Shown here: piece after piece, positions 24,977 through 35,213 of the stretch
Numbering within the stretch: the first letter of the stretch is position 1
Layout: each line of letters opens with the position of its first letter
Source of the DNA: JACVRW01 sp963751105
Lineage (GTDB): Bacteria > Actinomycetota > Thermoleophilia > Solirubrobacterales > Thermoleophilaceae
Assembly (NCBI GenBank): GCA_963751105.1
Contig: CAVVTG010000002.1
Location: 2,356,001-2,420,000, forward strand
Length of the DNA stretch: 64,000 nt
Reading direction: 5' to 3'
The notes under the pieces: generated by a model
What the model was told of the DNA's origin: nothing
What the model saw: the letters and a program-made list of their open reading frames with translations, nothing else
Databases searched by the model: none
Program-made: the position numbers and the translations under genes

Positions 24977-26140
24977 TCAGTGCCCGTGGGCGTGGGCCTC
25001 GTCCCCCAGCTGCCCCGGGTCTTCGCTCAGCGCCAGCAGTGCGGTCAGCGCCGTGGTGATCGGCACCGCGGCGATCAGCCCGATCGAGCCGACCAGCGTG
25101 GCCACGATCTCCTTCGCCACGATCTCGAGGTTGGCGGCCTCGCCGAGACCGAGGTCGGCCGAGCTGAAGATCAGGAGAATCGGGAGGGAGGCACCGACGT
25201 AGGCGAGCACCAGCGTGTTGACGGTCGCGCTCACGTGATCGCGCCCGACGTCGAGTGCGCGGGCGAACAGCCCGCGGAAGCCGAGGCCCGGGTTGGCCCT
25301 GCGCAGCGCCATCACGGTCGACGCCTGGCTGATGGTCACGTCGTCCAGCACGCCGAGGGCCCCGATCACCATCCCGGCGAGGAGCAGTCCCTGGAGCGAG
25401 AGGTCGGCCTGGCCGAGCTGTAGGAAGGTCGCCTCCTCGCTGCCCAGCCCGGTGAGATGGGTGAGCTCCGTGAACAGCACGGCCAGGCCGGCGGTGAGGA
25501 GGAGGCTGACGGCGGTGCCGAGCAGGGCCGAGATGCTCTTCGGCCCGCCGCCGTGAGCGAGCGGGATCGTGATCAGCGCGATGGCCAGCGAGCCGGCCAC
25601 CGCCACCGCCAGCGGGGAGTTGCCGTCCAGGATCGAGGGCACCACGAACAGCAGGACGAGGGCCAGGCTGAAGCCCAGCCCGAGCAGGGACAGCAGGCCG
25701 CGCCAGCGGGCGAACACGAGCACCACGAGCAGGAACAGGCCGGCCAGGATGAGCATCGGCCCCCGCCGCTCGAAGTCCGAGATCGAGTAGGCGGTGCCGG
25801 TCACGGGCTCGGCGCCGGGCGGAGGCTCCGGCTGCTTGACCACCTGTACCCCGTCACCGGGGTCCACGTCCGGATCGAGGCCGTTGCCGGCCGACAGCTG
25901 GACCTGCACCAGCTTCCCCGACTCGGGACCGCTCTCCAGCCGGACCGACACGAGCTGGCAGTCCTGGCCGATGAAGCCCGGGCAGGTCCTCTCCTCCACC
26001 CGCTCGACCTCGCCCCGCTCGCTGTCGACGGTGATTCCCTCGGCCAGTGGGGTGCGGACGTCTCCCGGCCACAGGATCACCAGCGCCACGAGCGTGGCCA
26101 GCGCGAGTCCGCCCGCCAGCACGGTGAACAGCCGGGTCAT
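24977..26140 (-). CDS. YibE/F-like multi-pass membrane protein
   Basis: A 387-residue protein with one N-terminal helix (about residues 5-24), an extracytoplasmic domain (about 30-125, containing two Cys in CPGFIGQDC), and about seven further hydrophobic segments. The motif GALGVLDDVTISQASTVMALRRANP is characteristic of the YibE/F family. The C-terminus is His-rich (DEAHAHGH). Family function is not established; a transport role is inferred from topology. It is transcribed towards the subtilase and separated from it by the repeat hairpin. Confidence 0.82.
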   Translation of the reverse strand: MTRLFTVLAGGLALATLVALVILWPGDVRTPLAEGITVDSERGEVERVEERTCPGFIGQDCQLVSVRLESGPESGKLVQVQLSAGNGLDPDVDPGDGVQVVKQPEPPPGAEPVTGTAYSISDFERRGPMLILAGLFLLVVLVFARWRGLLSLLGLGFSLALVLLFVVPSILDGNSPLAVAVAGSLAIALITIPLAHGGGPKSISALLGTAVSLLLTAGLAVLFTELTHLTGLGSEEATFLQLGQADLSLQGLLLAGMVIGALGVLDDVTISQASTVMALRRANPGLGFRGLFARALDVGRDHVSATVNTLVLAYVGASLPILLIFSSADLGLGEAANLEIVAKEIVATLVGSIGLIAAVPITTALTALLALSEDPGQLGDEAHAHGH

Positions 26141-26185
26141 CGGGCGGCAAGCTAGCTGGCGCCCGGGACGCCTCCGGAGGGCGTT

Positions 26186-27346
26186 CTACAGGTAGCCGAG
26201 CGGATCGACCGGCGATCCGCCCACGCGCGTCTCGAAGTGGAGGTGATCGCCGAAGCAGTGGCCGGTGCAGCCCACGTAGCCGATCACCTGGCCCTGGCTC
26301 ACGTTGGCGCCGTTCGAGGTGGCGAAGCTCGACTGGTGGGCGTAGCAGCTGGACAGGCTGGCGTTGTGCTGAATGCAGGTGTAGTTGCCGTAGCCGCCCA
26401 CCCAGCCCATGAGCGCCACGCGCCCGGCGTCGGCGGCGCGGATCGGCGTGCCGCTGCCCACGGCGATGTCGATGCCCGCGTGCAGACGTCCCCAGCGCTG
26501 GCCGAAGGGCGACACCACCGGCCCGTTCACCGGCCAGATCAGCGCGCCGCTGCCCTGGCGGACCGGACCGGGTGCGGGCGCGCCGGCCAGCGCGGCCTGG
26601 ACCTTGGCCTGCTCGGCCTCGAGCGCGCGCAGGTCGCCCTCGAGGGCCACCCGGCTGTCGCGGACCTGGCCGAGCGCGCCGCGCTTGTCGGCGCGGGCGG
26701 AGGCCAGCTGGTCGCGCGAGCCCACGAGCTGCGCCTCCACCGCCGCGATCTGGTCGCGCCAGCGCAGGATGCGCTCCGCCGCCGCCTGCTCGCGCTCCTC
26801 GAGCTCGGCCAGCTGGTTGGCCTGCTCCTCGGCCTTGTCGCGCAGCACGCGCACGCGGTCGGTGATCTCGCGGTCCTGATCGGAGATGCGGTCGAGGAAC
26901 TCGGCCTGCTCGAGCAGGTCGCCGAAGCCGTCGGACTCGAGCACCACGGTGAGGGCGTCGGGAGAGTCGGCCTTGTAGATCTCCACCAGCCGGGCCGCCA
27001 GGACCTTGCGCGCGGTCACCAGCTCGCTGCGCAGTCGCTCGAGCCGGTCGCGGGCCTCCTCGAGGCGGTCGCGCACCTCGAGCAGCTCCGCCTTCTGGGC
27101 GTCGAGACTCGCCTGTGCGCGCGAGAGTTGCTTCTCGGTGGCGCTGATCTCCCCCTGCACCGCCTCGATCCGGGTGTCGAAGCGCTGGATGGTGGTGGAC
27201 AGCACCGCCTCCGTCTGCTTCTTATCCTCGATCTGCGAGCGCTTCTCATCGATTCGAGACGACAGGGGTGCCGACAGCCCCGGTATGGGGAGCACGAGAA
27301 GGGCCGTCAGGGCAAGCGTTATCGGTAGGGCGAAGGTCTTCTTCAT
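26186..27346 (-). CDS. Secreted coiled-coil M23 peptidase (EnvC/NlpD-like)
   Basis: A 386-residue exported protein. Residues 1-26 are a signal peptide. Residues about 27-245 form a long coiled coil (heptad-rich, DKKQTEAVLSTTIQRFDTRI and similar), and the C-terminal 125 residues are a LytM/M23 domain. Zinc ligands appear intact: HAGID (first His and Asp) and GDHLHFE (HxH). This suggests active cleavage of peptidoglycan cross-links, or activation of an amidase as with EnvC, during cell division or wall remodelling. Four Cys in the catalytic domain (YTCIQ, SSCYA, GCTGHC) may form disulfides. Divergent from htpX. Confidence 0.9.
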   Translation of the reverse strand: MKKTFALPITLALTALLVLPIPGLSAPLSSRIDEKRSQIEDKKQTEAVLSTTIQRFDTRIEAVQGEISATEKQLSRAQASLDAQKAELLEVRDRLEEARDRLERLRSELVTARKVLAARLVEIYKADSPDALTVVLESDGFGDLLEQAEFLDRISDQDREITDRVRVLRDKAEEQANQLAELEEREQAAAERILRWRDQIAAVEAQLVGSRDQLASARADKRGALGQVRDSRVALEGDLRALEAEQAKVQAALAGAPAPGPVRQGSGALIWPVNGPVVSPFGQRWGRLHAGIDIAVGSGTPIRAADAGRVALMGWVGGYGNYTCIQHNASLSSCYAHQSSFATSNGANVSQGQVIGYVGCTGHCFGDHLHFETRVGGSPVDPLGYL

Positions 27347-27493
27347 CGAGAAGGCGAGCGCGCGCTGTTAACCCGCGTTATGCAGGGGAATCGAGCGGTC
27401 GCGACGCGGCCACGATACCAACGCGCGTCGTGCCCGCAAGCGCTTTTCCTCGACCTGCAAGACAGCCTGCAGCAATCACTAATCTTCACTGCA

Positions 27494-28402
27494 ATGGCAC
27501 GACAGAAGGCAGTCTTCCCCCGCGACACAGGCCTCCAGGCCCGGATGCTGTTGACGCTGTTCCTCCTGGGCCTGCTGTACGTGGTGTTCATCGGTGCGCT
27601 GGTGGCCGCCGGTGCCGGCATCGCCCTGATCGTCGTGGTGATGGGCGTGCTCTCACTGTCCCAGCTGTTCTTCTCAGACAAGCTCGCGCTCAGGGCGATG
27701 GGAGCAAAGGAGGTCTCGCCCGAGGAGGCGCCGGGTCTGCACGCGATGATCGAACGGCTCTGCATCCAGGCCGACCTGCCCAAGCCGAAGATCGCCGTGG
27801 CCGACACCTCGGTGCCCAACGCCTTCGCCACCGGGCGCTCGCAGAAGAGCGCCACCGTCTGCGCCACCACCGGCATCATGCGCACGCTCTCACCGAGCGA
27901 GCTCGAGGGCGTCATGGCCCACGAGCTGGCCCACGTCAAGAACCGTGACGTGCTGGTCATGACCATCGCCAGCTTCTTCGCCAGCCTCGCCTCGATGATG
28001 CTCCAGTTCGGCTTCTTCTTCGGCGGCGGCGGCGACGACGAGAACCCGAGCTTCCTGGTCATCCTGCTCGTGTCGGCGCTCGTCTACGTGCTCTCCTTCT
28101 TCCTGATGATGGCCCTCTCGCGCTACCGCGAGTTCGGGGCCGACCGCGGCGCCGCGATCGTCACCGGCCGGCCGAGCGCGCTGTCGTCGGCACTGGTCAA
28201 GATCTCCGGGGCGATGGAGACCGTCCCCAAGCACGACCTGCGCGAGGCGCAGGGCATGAACGCCTTCTTCATCGTGCCGGCGAGCGTCAAGGGCTCGATC
28301 AAGTCGCTCTTCGCCACCCACCCCCCGATGGAGAAGCGGATCGAGCGCCTGCAGCAGCTCGAGTCGCAGCTCCAGCGCGGCGCCAGCTCAGCCGCGGCCT
28401 AG
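27494..28402 (+). CDS. htpX: HtpX-type membrane zinc metalloprotease
   Basis: A 302-residue M48 peptidase that degrades misfolded membrane proteins. Two N-terminal helices (about residues 17-58) precede the zinc site H143-E-L-A-H147; the third ligand is the Glu of SRYREFGADR (near 214). Two more hydrophobic segments lie between. The C-terminal ATHPPMEKRIERLQQLE is typical. The start was set at ATG 27494. It is followed 3 bp later by pspAB, an arrangement known in Actinobacteria and consistent with an envelope-stress role. Confidence 0.94.
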   Translation: MARQKAVFPRDTGLQARMLLTLFLLGLLYVVFIGALVAAGAGIALIVVVMGVLSLSQLFFSDKLALRAMGAKEVSPEEAPGLHAMIERLCIQADLPKPKIAVADTSVPNAFATGRSQKSATVCATTGIMRTLSPSELEGVMAHELAHVKNRDVLVMTIASFFASLASMMLQFGFFFGGGGDDENPSFLVILLVSALVYVLSFFLMMALSRYREFGADRGAAIVTGRPSALSSALVKISGAMETVPKHDLREAQGMNAFFIVPASVKGSIKSLFATHPPMEKRIERLQQLESQLQRGASSAAA

Positions 28403-28405
28403 CGC

Positions 28406-28978
28406 TTGGGCTTTCTCGAATCCATCTTCGGCTCCAAGAGCAGCCTCAAGGGGCCCGCGCCCGACCGGCTGTTCGCGATGACCACGGCCTACGTCACGCT
28501 CGAGACCGGCCTGGGTCTCACCAGCCGCGGCGTGGCCGGGATCGTGTTCCAGCCGATCGGCACCGCCGACTTCGACAGCATCATGACCGAGACCGAGGAG
28601 CTCCTGGCCAGCACGGCCGAGGAGACGGGCAGCACGGTCACGAACAAGGAGGACGAGTTCGGCTACCGCTGGCTCATCCTGGCCGACCCGGACTTCGACG
28701 ACCTGGTCGTGGCCCTCAACACGGTCTCCACCCAGCTGCAGGGCGGCGGCTACGGCGACCGTCTGCTGGCCGCTGTCTTCTCCTTCGAGGAGAAGGGCAA
28801 GCCGCTCTACCTCATCTACAACTTCAAGCGCGGCAAGTTCTATCCCTTCGTGCCGGCCGAGGGCAAGCAGGCTCGCAACAACGAGCGCGAGCTGCGCCTC
28901 CGGGCCCAGCTCGGTGAGGAGCTCCCGTTCGAGGAGGAGATCGGACGCTGGTTCCCGCTCTGGGACGTGCCGCTCTAG
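28406..28978 (+). CDS. pspAB: PspA-associated protein PspAB
   Basis: A 190-residue protein recognised as PspAB by its start MGFLESIFGSKSSLKGP, the middle YRWLILADPDFDDLVVALN and the end EEIGRWFPLWDVPL. PspAB is found in Actinobacteria and archaea as a partner of the phage-shock protein system; its molecular role is not well defined. It appears to start at TTG 28406, three bases after the htpX stop, with no strong ribosome binding site, so it probably depends on htpX translation. The matching pspA-pspAA pair lies about 11 kb away at 39512-40542. Confidence 0.88.
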   Translation: MGFLESIFGSKSSLKGPAPDRLFAMTTAYVTLETGLGLTSRGVAGIVFQPIGTADFDSIMTETEELLASTAEETGSTVTNKEDEFGYRWLILADPDFDDLVVALNTVSTQLQGGGYGDRLLAAVFSFEEKGKPLYLIYNFKRGKFYPFVPAEGKQARNNERELRLRAQLGEELPFEEEIGRWFPLWDVPL

Positions 28979-29038
28979 GCCCGGGTTCCCGGTACGGCTC
29001 GTTCGGGTAACCACTCTCCAAGCGACTGGGGAGGGGCG

Positions 29039-30252
<1,214 letters not shown>

Positions 30253-30256
<4 letters not shown>

Positions 30257-30753
30257 GCCCCGCCACCATCCGGCGGGCCGACCCGGGCGACTGCCGGGCC
30301 GTCGCCGCGATCTACAACGAGGGCATCGCCGAGGGCCGCTCGACCTTCGAGACCGAGGAACGGTCCGCCGCCGACGTTCAGGCCTGGCTCGATTCGGCCG
30401 ACCACAGGGTGCTGGTCGCCGAGGGCGGCGGAGCCGTCATCGGCTGGGCCCGGTCCTCGCCCTACAGCCCACGTCCCTGTTACGCCGGGGTGCGAGAGGC
30501 CAGCGTCTATGTGCTCGCCGCCGAGCGCGGGCGGGGCACCGGCGGTGCGCTGGCCGCGGCACTGAGCGACGACGCGGAACAGGCCGGGTTCCACAAGCTC
30601 GTGGGGAAGCTCTTCGCGGACAACGAAGCCAGCCGTCGCCTCGTGGCCCGGCACGGCTTTCGCGAGGTCGGCACCCACCGCCGCCACGGCCAGATCGACG
30701 GCGAGTGGCGCGACGTGATCGTGGTCGAGCTCCTGCTCAGGCCACGCGGATGA
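30253..30753 (+). CDS. GNAT acetyltransferase (phosphinothricin-acetyltransferase-like), probable CTG start
   Basis: A 166-residue N-acetyltransferase. The start IRRADPGDCRAVAAIYNEGIAEGRSTFE and the segment ASVYVLAAERGRGTGGALAAALSDDA (acetyl-CoA loop) and KLVGKLFADNEASRRLVARHGFREVG follow the pattern of the phosphinothricin/methionine-sulfone acetyltransferase group. No ATG, GTG or TTG lies in frame near the N-terminus; the only fitting start is CTG 30253-30255, which overlaps the isocitrate lyase stop as CTGA in the same way as GTGA or ATGA junctions elsewhere here. The native substrate (an amino acid or amine) is unknown. The 3' end overlaps the convergent aldehyde dehydrogenase by 17 bp. 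Confidence 0.85.
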
Positions 30754-32104
30754 GCTTCTTGTTGACGAACTCGTCGGCGCCGAAGCGGCCCAGCTCGCGG
30801 CCGAACCCGGAGCGCTTGACTCCCCCGAAGGGCAGCTCGGCGCTCTCGGCCCCGACGGCGTTGACGAACACCATTCCGGCTTCGATCCGGTCGGCCACGC
30901 GCAGCGCCTGGTCGTTGTCGGTGGTGAGCACGTACGAGCCGAGGCCGAACGGCGTGTCGTTGGCCAGCTCGATCGCCTCGTCCTCCGAGCCCACCCGGTA
31001 GACCGCGGCTACCGGGCCGAAGAACTCCTCGTGGTAGGCGTCGTTGTCGGTCTTGATGTCCGTCAGGACCGTGGTCTCGAAGAAGTTGCCCTCGCGCTCG
31101 CCCCCGGTCACCAGGGTCGCGCCCTGGTCCACCGCGCGCTTGACCTGTTCCTCGAGACGCTCGGTCGCCGTCGCCGAGGAGAGCGGACCGACGGTGGTGT
31201 CCGGTGAGCTCGGGTCCTCGGGCTTGACCGCCGAGAGCGCGGCCGTGAACTTCTCGAGAAACGGCTCGTAGAGCTCGTCGATCACCACGAAGCGCTTCGC
31301 CGCGTTGCACGCCTGGCCGGAGTTCTCGAGGCGTCCGCCCACCGCGGACTCGACGGCGTCGTCGAGGTCATCGGTGCTCAGCAGGATGAACGGATCGGAG
31401 CCACCGAGCTCGAGCACCACCTTCTTGAGGTTGCGCCCGGCGATCTCGGCCACGGCCGCGCCCGCCCGCTCCGATCCCGTGAGCGAGACGCCCTGGATGC
31501 GCGGGTCGGCGATCACCCACTCGATCTGCTCGTTGGTGGCGTAGATGTTGATGTACGCGTCCGGCGGGAAGCCGGCCTGCTCGAAGATCTCCTCCATCGC
31601 CGCCGCGGACTCGGGGCACTGCGGCGCGTGCTTGAGCAGGATGGTGTTGCCGATGACCAGGTTCGGTCCGGCGAAGCGTGCCACCTGGTAGTAGGGGTAG
31701 TTCCAGGGCATGATGCCGAGCAGGACGCCGAACGAGCTGCGGCGCACGAAGGCCGAGCCCTCGCCCTCGCTGAGCTCGATCGGCTCGTCGGCCAGCAGCG
31801 ACTCGGCGTTGTCGGCGTAGAAGCTGTAGATGTCTACGCAGAAGTCCACCTCGCCCAGCGCCTGCTCGATCGGCTTCCCCATCTCCCGGACGATGATCTC
31901 GGCGAGCCGCTGACGTTCCTCGCCGTAGATCTCGGCGACCCGCCGAAGCAGCTGCACGCGCTCCTCCACCGTCGAAGAGCGCCCCCACTCGCGGTGAGCG
32001 GCATCGGCCCGGCCGATCGCGTCCTTCAGGTCATCGTCACCGATCGTCGGATAGGTCTGGACCGTCTCTCCGGTCGCAGGATTCACGACTGCGTAGTCAC
32101 TCAT
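30737..32104 (-). CDS. NAD(P)-dependent aldehyde dehydrogenase (succinate-semialdehyde type)
   Basis: A 455-residue aldehyde dehydrogenase. The nucleophile is Cys266 in ENSGQACNAAKR and the general base Glu232 in VVLELGGSDPF; the cofactor region IMPWNYPYYQ is intact. The C-terminal GVKRSGFGRELGRFG and overall length resemble the YneI/GabD subgroup that oxidises succinate semialdehyde, but other aliphatic aldehydes are possible. ATG 32104 gives MSDYAVVNPATGE, the usual beginning; an earlier ATG adds only arginine-rich sequence. Confidence 0.9.
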   Translation of the reverse strand: MSDYAVVNPATGETVQTYPTIGDDDLKDAIGRADAAHREWGRSSTVEERVQLLRRVAEIYGEERQRLAEIIVREMGKPIEQALGEVDFCVDIYSFYADNAESLLADEPIELSEGEGSAFVRRSSFGVLLGIMPWNYPYYQVARFAGPNLVIGNTILLKHAPQCPESAAAMEEIFEQAGFPPDAYINIYATNEQIEWVIADPRIQGVSLTGSERAGAAVAEIAGRNLKKVVLELGGSDPFILLSTDDLDDAVESAVGGRLENSGQACNAAKRFVVIDELYEPFLEKFTAALSAVKPEDPSSPDTTVGPLSSATATERLEEQVKRAVDQGATLVTGGEREGNFFETTVLTDIKTDNDAYHEEFFGPVAAVYRVGSEDEAIELANDTPFGLGSYVLTTDNDQALRVADRIEAGMVFVNAVGAESAELPFGGVKRSGFGRELGRFGADEFVNKKLIRVA

Positions 32105-32196
32105 GGCGCTCCCTCGGTATCTCGGCTCGTACGGGTCACCCAACACGATCCGGGGCCCGATTGCGAGGCTATCGCGAAGCGAGACCCGTTCACCAG

Positions 32197-32803
32197 TCAG
32201 GGGTCCGCAAAGAAGGCGCGGCCGATCACGAACATGCCGCGCTGGGGAAGGGCGAAGTCCCCGAGCTGCGCCTGTTCGGGGGGCGGGCCCATCTCGTCCA
32301 GATCGGTGTCACCGACCGAGGCTTTGCTCGCGCTTCATTGCCACCCCTGCGACCCGCGACATGAGGGCCAGCACCGGCGGGGACCGCCAGGCACGCCGGG
32401 GAAGAACCGACGCCATCGTGTTGAGCAGCCTCGTGGCGGGAGTCGACCGCAGCTCCGTGGCCCATTCGAGGTCACCGGCGCGGACCTCGAGGCGACGCGG
32501 ACCGGTCCAGTCGATCTCGATCTGGCCCTGACGTACCTCATCGACCTCGGCTCCGAAGTAACGCGTGCACGCCAGCTCGGCGGGCTGGTCCTGGTAGAAG
32601 GTCCAGCGGCCGCCCGGGTCCCGGTGCCAAACCGAGCGGTAGCCGGGGCCGATCGACGACGCGGGGAAGCGTCGCAGGCCGAGCACGTGGCCGGAGCGGA
32701 AGGGAAGGCCCATCACCCCATAACCGGAGAACCGCTCGCCCGAGCCCGGCGGCAGATCAGCGCGGCGCTCGAGTTGCTCGACCAGTTCGGCGGGCTCGCG
32801 CAT
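32197..32803 (-). pseudogene. Unrecognised gene split by a frameshift
   Basis: The first frame (32803 to 32309) gives 164 residues, MREPAELVEQLERRADLPPG to VAMKREQSLGR. Directly after, the +1 frame carries a protein-like stretch ending DLDEMGPPPEQAQLGDFALP and then QRGMFVIGRAFFADP, with TGA at 32199-32197. The two frames differ by one base and appear to join around 32325-32345, so one intact gene of about 200 residues probably lost its frame. No family is recognised. It starts 10 bp after the methyltransferase and was likely co-transcribed. It could be a true mutation or a sequencing indel. Confidence 0.55.
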
Positions 32804-32812
32804 CCGGGAACG

Positions 32813-33691
32813 TCAAGGGGCCCGCGCGGTCACGGCCCAGGTCGACGCCGGGGCGACCACCGCGCCGCCGTCGACCACGAAGTCCTCGAGGGCCGCGCGC
32901 AGGGCATCGGCGATCTTCGGCCTGATCTCGTCCACTCGCTCGCCCCACATGCGCAGCACCTCGGCCGCCGGCCCGAGCGCCATGTTGAACGCGACCGCCT
33001 GCTCGAGGTCGCTGCCGACCCTGTAGGGCAGGTCCTGGCGGGCCAGCCGGATGTCCTCGTAGCCGGCGTGCCTGAGCACGTCGGAGACGGTGTCCGCATT
33101 GGCCATCGAGAACGGGCCCGGTCCGCAGCGGGGCACGTCGGACTCCTCCGGCTCGTCCAGGTATTCCGCCACCACGAGCTCGGCGCGGTGCATGAACTCG
33201 TTGTCGAGCTTGCGCCGCCAGACCACCATGTTCAACTGGCCGCCGGGAGCGAGCGCCGTGCGCACGTTTCGAAGCGCCGCCACCGGGTTGGCGAAGAACA
33301 TCGTTCCCATGCGCGAGAACGCGTAGTCGAACCTCTGATCGAAACTCGCCCGCTCCACGTCGCAGGTCGCGTAGCTCACGTTCTCGATGCCGGCCTCGGC
33401 GGCTTCCGTGACTGCCGTCTCGATCATTCGCTCAGCCACGTCTACTCCGTGGGCGTGTCCGGCTGCGCCCACCAGCTCCGCGAGGCGCACGGTCGTGTCA
33501 CCCAGGCCGCAGCCGATGTCGAGCACGCGGTCGCCCTCGTGTGGCGGGTTGGCCGCGAGCGCCGCCTCGCCGTGGCCCAGCAACCCCGTGCTCGCGACGT
33601 CCCGGTACTCGATCCAGATGTCGAACAGAGGGCCGTTCCACGCCTCGGTCGCTTCGAGGTTGTCGGGAACCACCCGGATCGCGTCTGCCAT
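32813..33691 (-). CDS. Class I SAM-dependent methyltransferase
   Basis: A 292-residue methyltransferase. Motif I is VLDIGCGLGDTT (residues about 57-68), and the acidic end of strand 2 is HGVDVAERMIETA. The UbiE/MT11-like arrangement continues with FDYAFSRMGTMFF and LAPGGQLNMVVWRR. The C-terminal part (VSDVLRHAGYEDIRLARQDLPYRVG) resembles methyltransferases acting on small molecules. The acceptor is unknown. The frameshifted gene follows 10 bp downstream. Confidence 0.88.
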   Translation of the reverse strand: MADAIRVVPDNLEATEAWNGPLFDIWIEYRDVASTGLLGHGEAALAANPPHEGDRVLDIGCGLGDTTVRLAELVGAAGHAHGVDVAERMIETAVTEAAEAGIENVSYATCDVERASFDQRFDYAFSRMGTMFFANPVAALRNVRTALAPGGQLNMVVWRRKLDNEFMHRAELVVAEYLDEPEESDVPRCGPGPFSMANADTVSDVLRHAGYEDIRLARQDLPYRVGSDLEQAVAFNMALGPAAEVLRMWGERVDEIRPKIADALRAALEDFVVDGGAVVAPASTWAVTARAP

Positions 33692-33771
33692 CAGGACTGC
33701 GCTCTCATATCCGGCCCTCGCCGTCGTAAGGCGCCGGGTTCAGACACCGATCATCCGGGTCGAGCTTCAGG

Positions 33772-34572
33772 TCAGGGCGATTGAGGGAGAGGGGCGGCAT
33801 AGCACGACTCTATGCGGGATCCGCGGCGAGGCACCGCGCCGAAGAAGCGGTCGCCGAAGGCCAACGCTCCCAGTGGCACGAGGAGACTGACGAGGGCCAG
33901 CGAAATCGAGAACGTCACACCGGCAGTCCCTGTTGGTGTTTCGAACAACTTGAAGGCATCGATCGAAGCGTGCAGCATCGCCGCCGCCCAGATCTTGTTG
34001 CCGCCCCGCGCCCAGAGGTAGCCGAAGGGAATGCAGGTCACGGCCGCGACGGCGATTGCGAACAGACCGACTGCGGCACCGTTGGTGATCAGGATCGGCA
34101 GGTGGGTGATCGCGATCAGAGGAATCGTCAGCCGAATCGCTGCCCCGAACGTGCGCCCCCGGCTCAGCCTCCGGAAGGCGTAGCCGCGCCACACGAGTTC
34201 CTCGGCGAGCCCGTGGTAGGCGAACAGGCCCAGGGCGAGCCAGAGCCAGCCTGAACGCAGCGGCAGGCCGGTGCCGCTCACGAGCACGTACGCCGGGTAG
34301 AAGGCGAGCACTCCCGCCGAGACCAGCGCACCGGCGAGCAGTGAGCGGCCCGTCGGCCGAGCGAAGCCCAGCGAGCCAAGCAGGGCGCGGGCCGGGGTCC
34401 CGAACGCGAAGTGCTCCCACAGCGCGGCGAACCCACCGGTGACGACCAGTGCGAGCAGTCCGTAGGCGACGCCGCCTCCTTGTAGCGCGCCGGCCGCGTA
34501 GAGGACACCCCAGATCGCCAAGAACCCGAGCAGAAAGCGGCCTGGCCGCTGTGGTCCGCCGGCCCAGCGCAT
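33772..34572 (-). CDS. CPBP-family intramembrane metalloprotease (CAAX/Rce1-like)
   Basis: A 266-residue membrane protein with about eight hydrophobic segments. The CPBP motif EELVWR (ExxxR) occurs in HGLAEELVWRGYAFRR, a second conserved His lies in AITHLPILI, and the third motif is AAMLHASIDAF. Bacterial members process or protect against peptides; the substrate here is unknown. The start was placed at ATG 34572, which overlaps the stop of the upstream DUF6653-like gene (TGATG). Together they face a TetR gene across a palindrome-rich intergenic region. Confidence 0.82.
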   Translation of the reverse strand: MRWAGGPQRPGRFLLGFLAIWGVLYAAGALQGGGVAYGLLALVVTGGFAALWEHFAFGTPARALLGSLGFARPTGRSLLAGALVSAGVLAFYPAYVLVSGTGLPLRSGWLWLALGLFAYHGLAEELVWRGYAFRRLSRGRTFGAAIRLTIPLIAITHLPILITNGAAVGLFAIAVAAVTCIPFGYLWARGGNKIWAAAMLHASIDAFKLFETPTGTAGVTFSISLALVSLLVPLGALAFGDRFFGAVPRRGSRIESCYAAPLPQSP

Positions 34573-35111
34573 CAGTAGTCCCAGCCCGCGTACTTCGGAT
34601 CGCGGTCCTTCATGTCGGCGAACAGCAGCGAAACGCGGTCCATGTACCAGGCCTTGCCCCCGTGAGTGATCAGGATGCCCGCAACGGTCACCAGGAGGTT
34701 GAGCTCGATCAGCCCGAAGGCGAGGATGCCCATCCCGATCGTCGAGTAGGAGTTGGCGAGCAGTGCCGGCGCGGGCGAGCTGAACTGCTTCGGCAGTTCG
34801 ACCTGGCGCCGGTCGACCCAGATCCGCTCGCCGAGTACTGCCCGCGACGCCCAGTTTCGAGTGGACTGCGGGGGGCTGAACAGCAGCGGGTTGACGAACA
34901 TCCACACGATCGCGAGCGCGATCCCGATCAGACACCAGACCCCGATCCAGTCGCGGCTCCAGATGGCCAGCGCCAGTACCGACACCACGGTGAACCTGGT
35001 CCATACGCTGGCTGGATTCGCATGCCGCATCCAGCGCTCGCCCTCGAGGCCGAAGAGCTTGGCAGTCCCCCTTGATTTCACTTCGGGGCTGGTGGCGGGC
35101 TCTGTCGTCAT
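34572..35111 (-). CDS. DUF6653-like membrane protein
   Basis: A 179-residue protein with three or four hydrophobic segments. The pattern RHANPASVWTRFTVVSVLALAIWSRDWIG, NPLLFSPP and NWASRAVLGERIW resembles the DUF6653 family, of unknown function. ATG 35111 was chosen because GAGGAG precedes it at good distance, while the alternative at 35141 would lie inside a perfect palindrome that looks like an operator. It is translationally coupled to the CPBP protease and divergent from a TetR gene, which likely represses both. Confidence 0.7.
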   Translation of the reverse strand: MTTEPATSPEVKSRGTAKLFGLEGERWMRHANPASVWTRFTVVSVLALAIWSRDWIGVWCLIGIALAIVWMFVNPLLFSPPQSTRNWASRAVLGERIWVDRRQVELPKQFSSPAPALLANSYSTIGMGILAFGLIELNLLVTVAGILITHGGKAWYMDRVSLLFADMKDRDPKYAGWDY

Positions 35112-35137
35112 CTCTCGCTCCTCTGGCTGCGCGTTTC

Positions 35138-35151
35138 TCAACGCTCGTTGA
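35138..35151. promoter_or_regulatory. TetR-type operator palindrome
   Basis: TCAACG-CT-CGTTGA is a perfect 14-bp palindrome located 27 bp upstream of the DUF6653-like start and about 60 bp upstream of the divergent TetR gene. A further perfect 9-bp inverted pair (GTTGACATC at 35147-35155, GATGTCAAC at 35186-35194) spans the same region. This is the usual location for TetR autoregulation. Confidence 0.55.
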
Positions 35152-35213
35152 CATCAGTGGATTGAAGCTAACCGATCCGCTTCTCGATGTCAACACCTGT
35201 AGAGTTACCTAGC

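Noticed and set aside
32227..32250. CGCTGGGGAAGGGCGAAG looked like another arm of the palindromic repeat family
   Set aside because: It lies in the coding remainder of the frameshifted gene (ALPQRG) with no partner arm or hairpin nearby.
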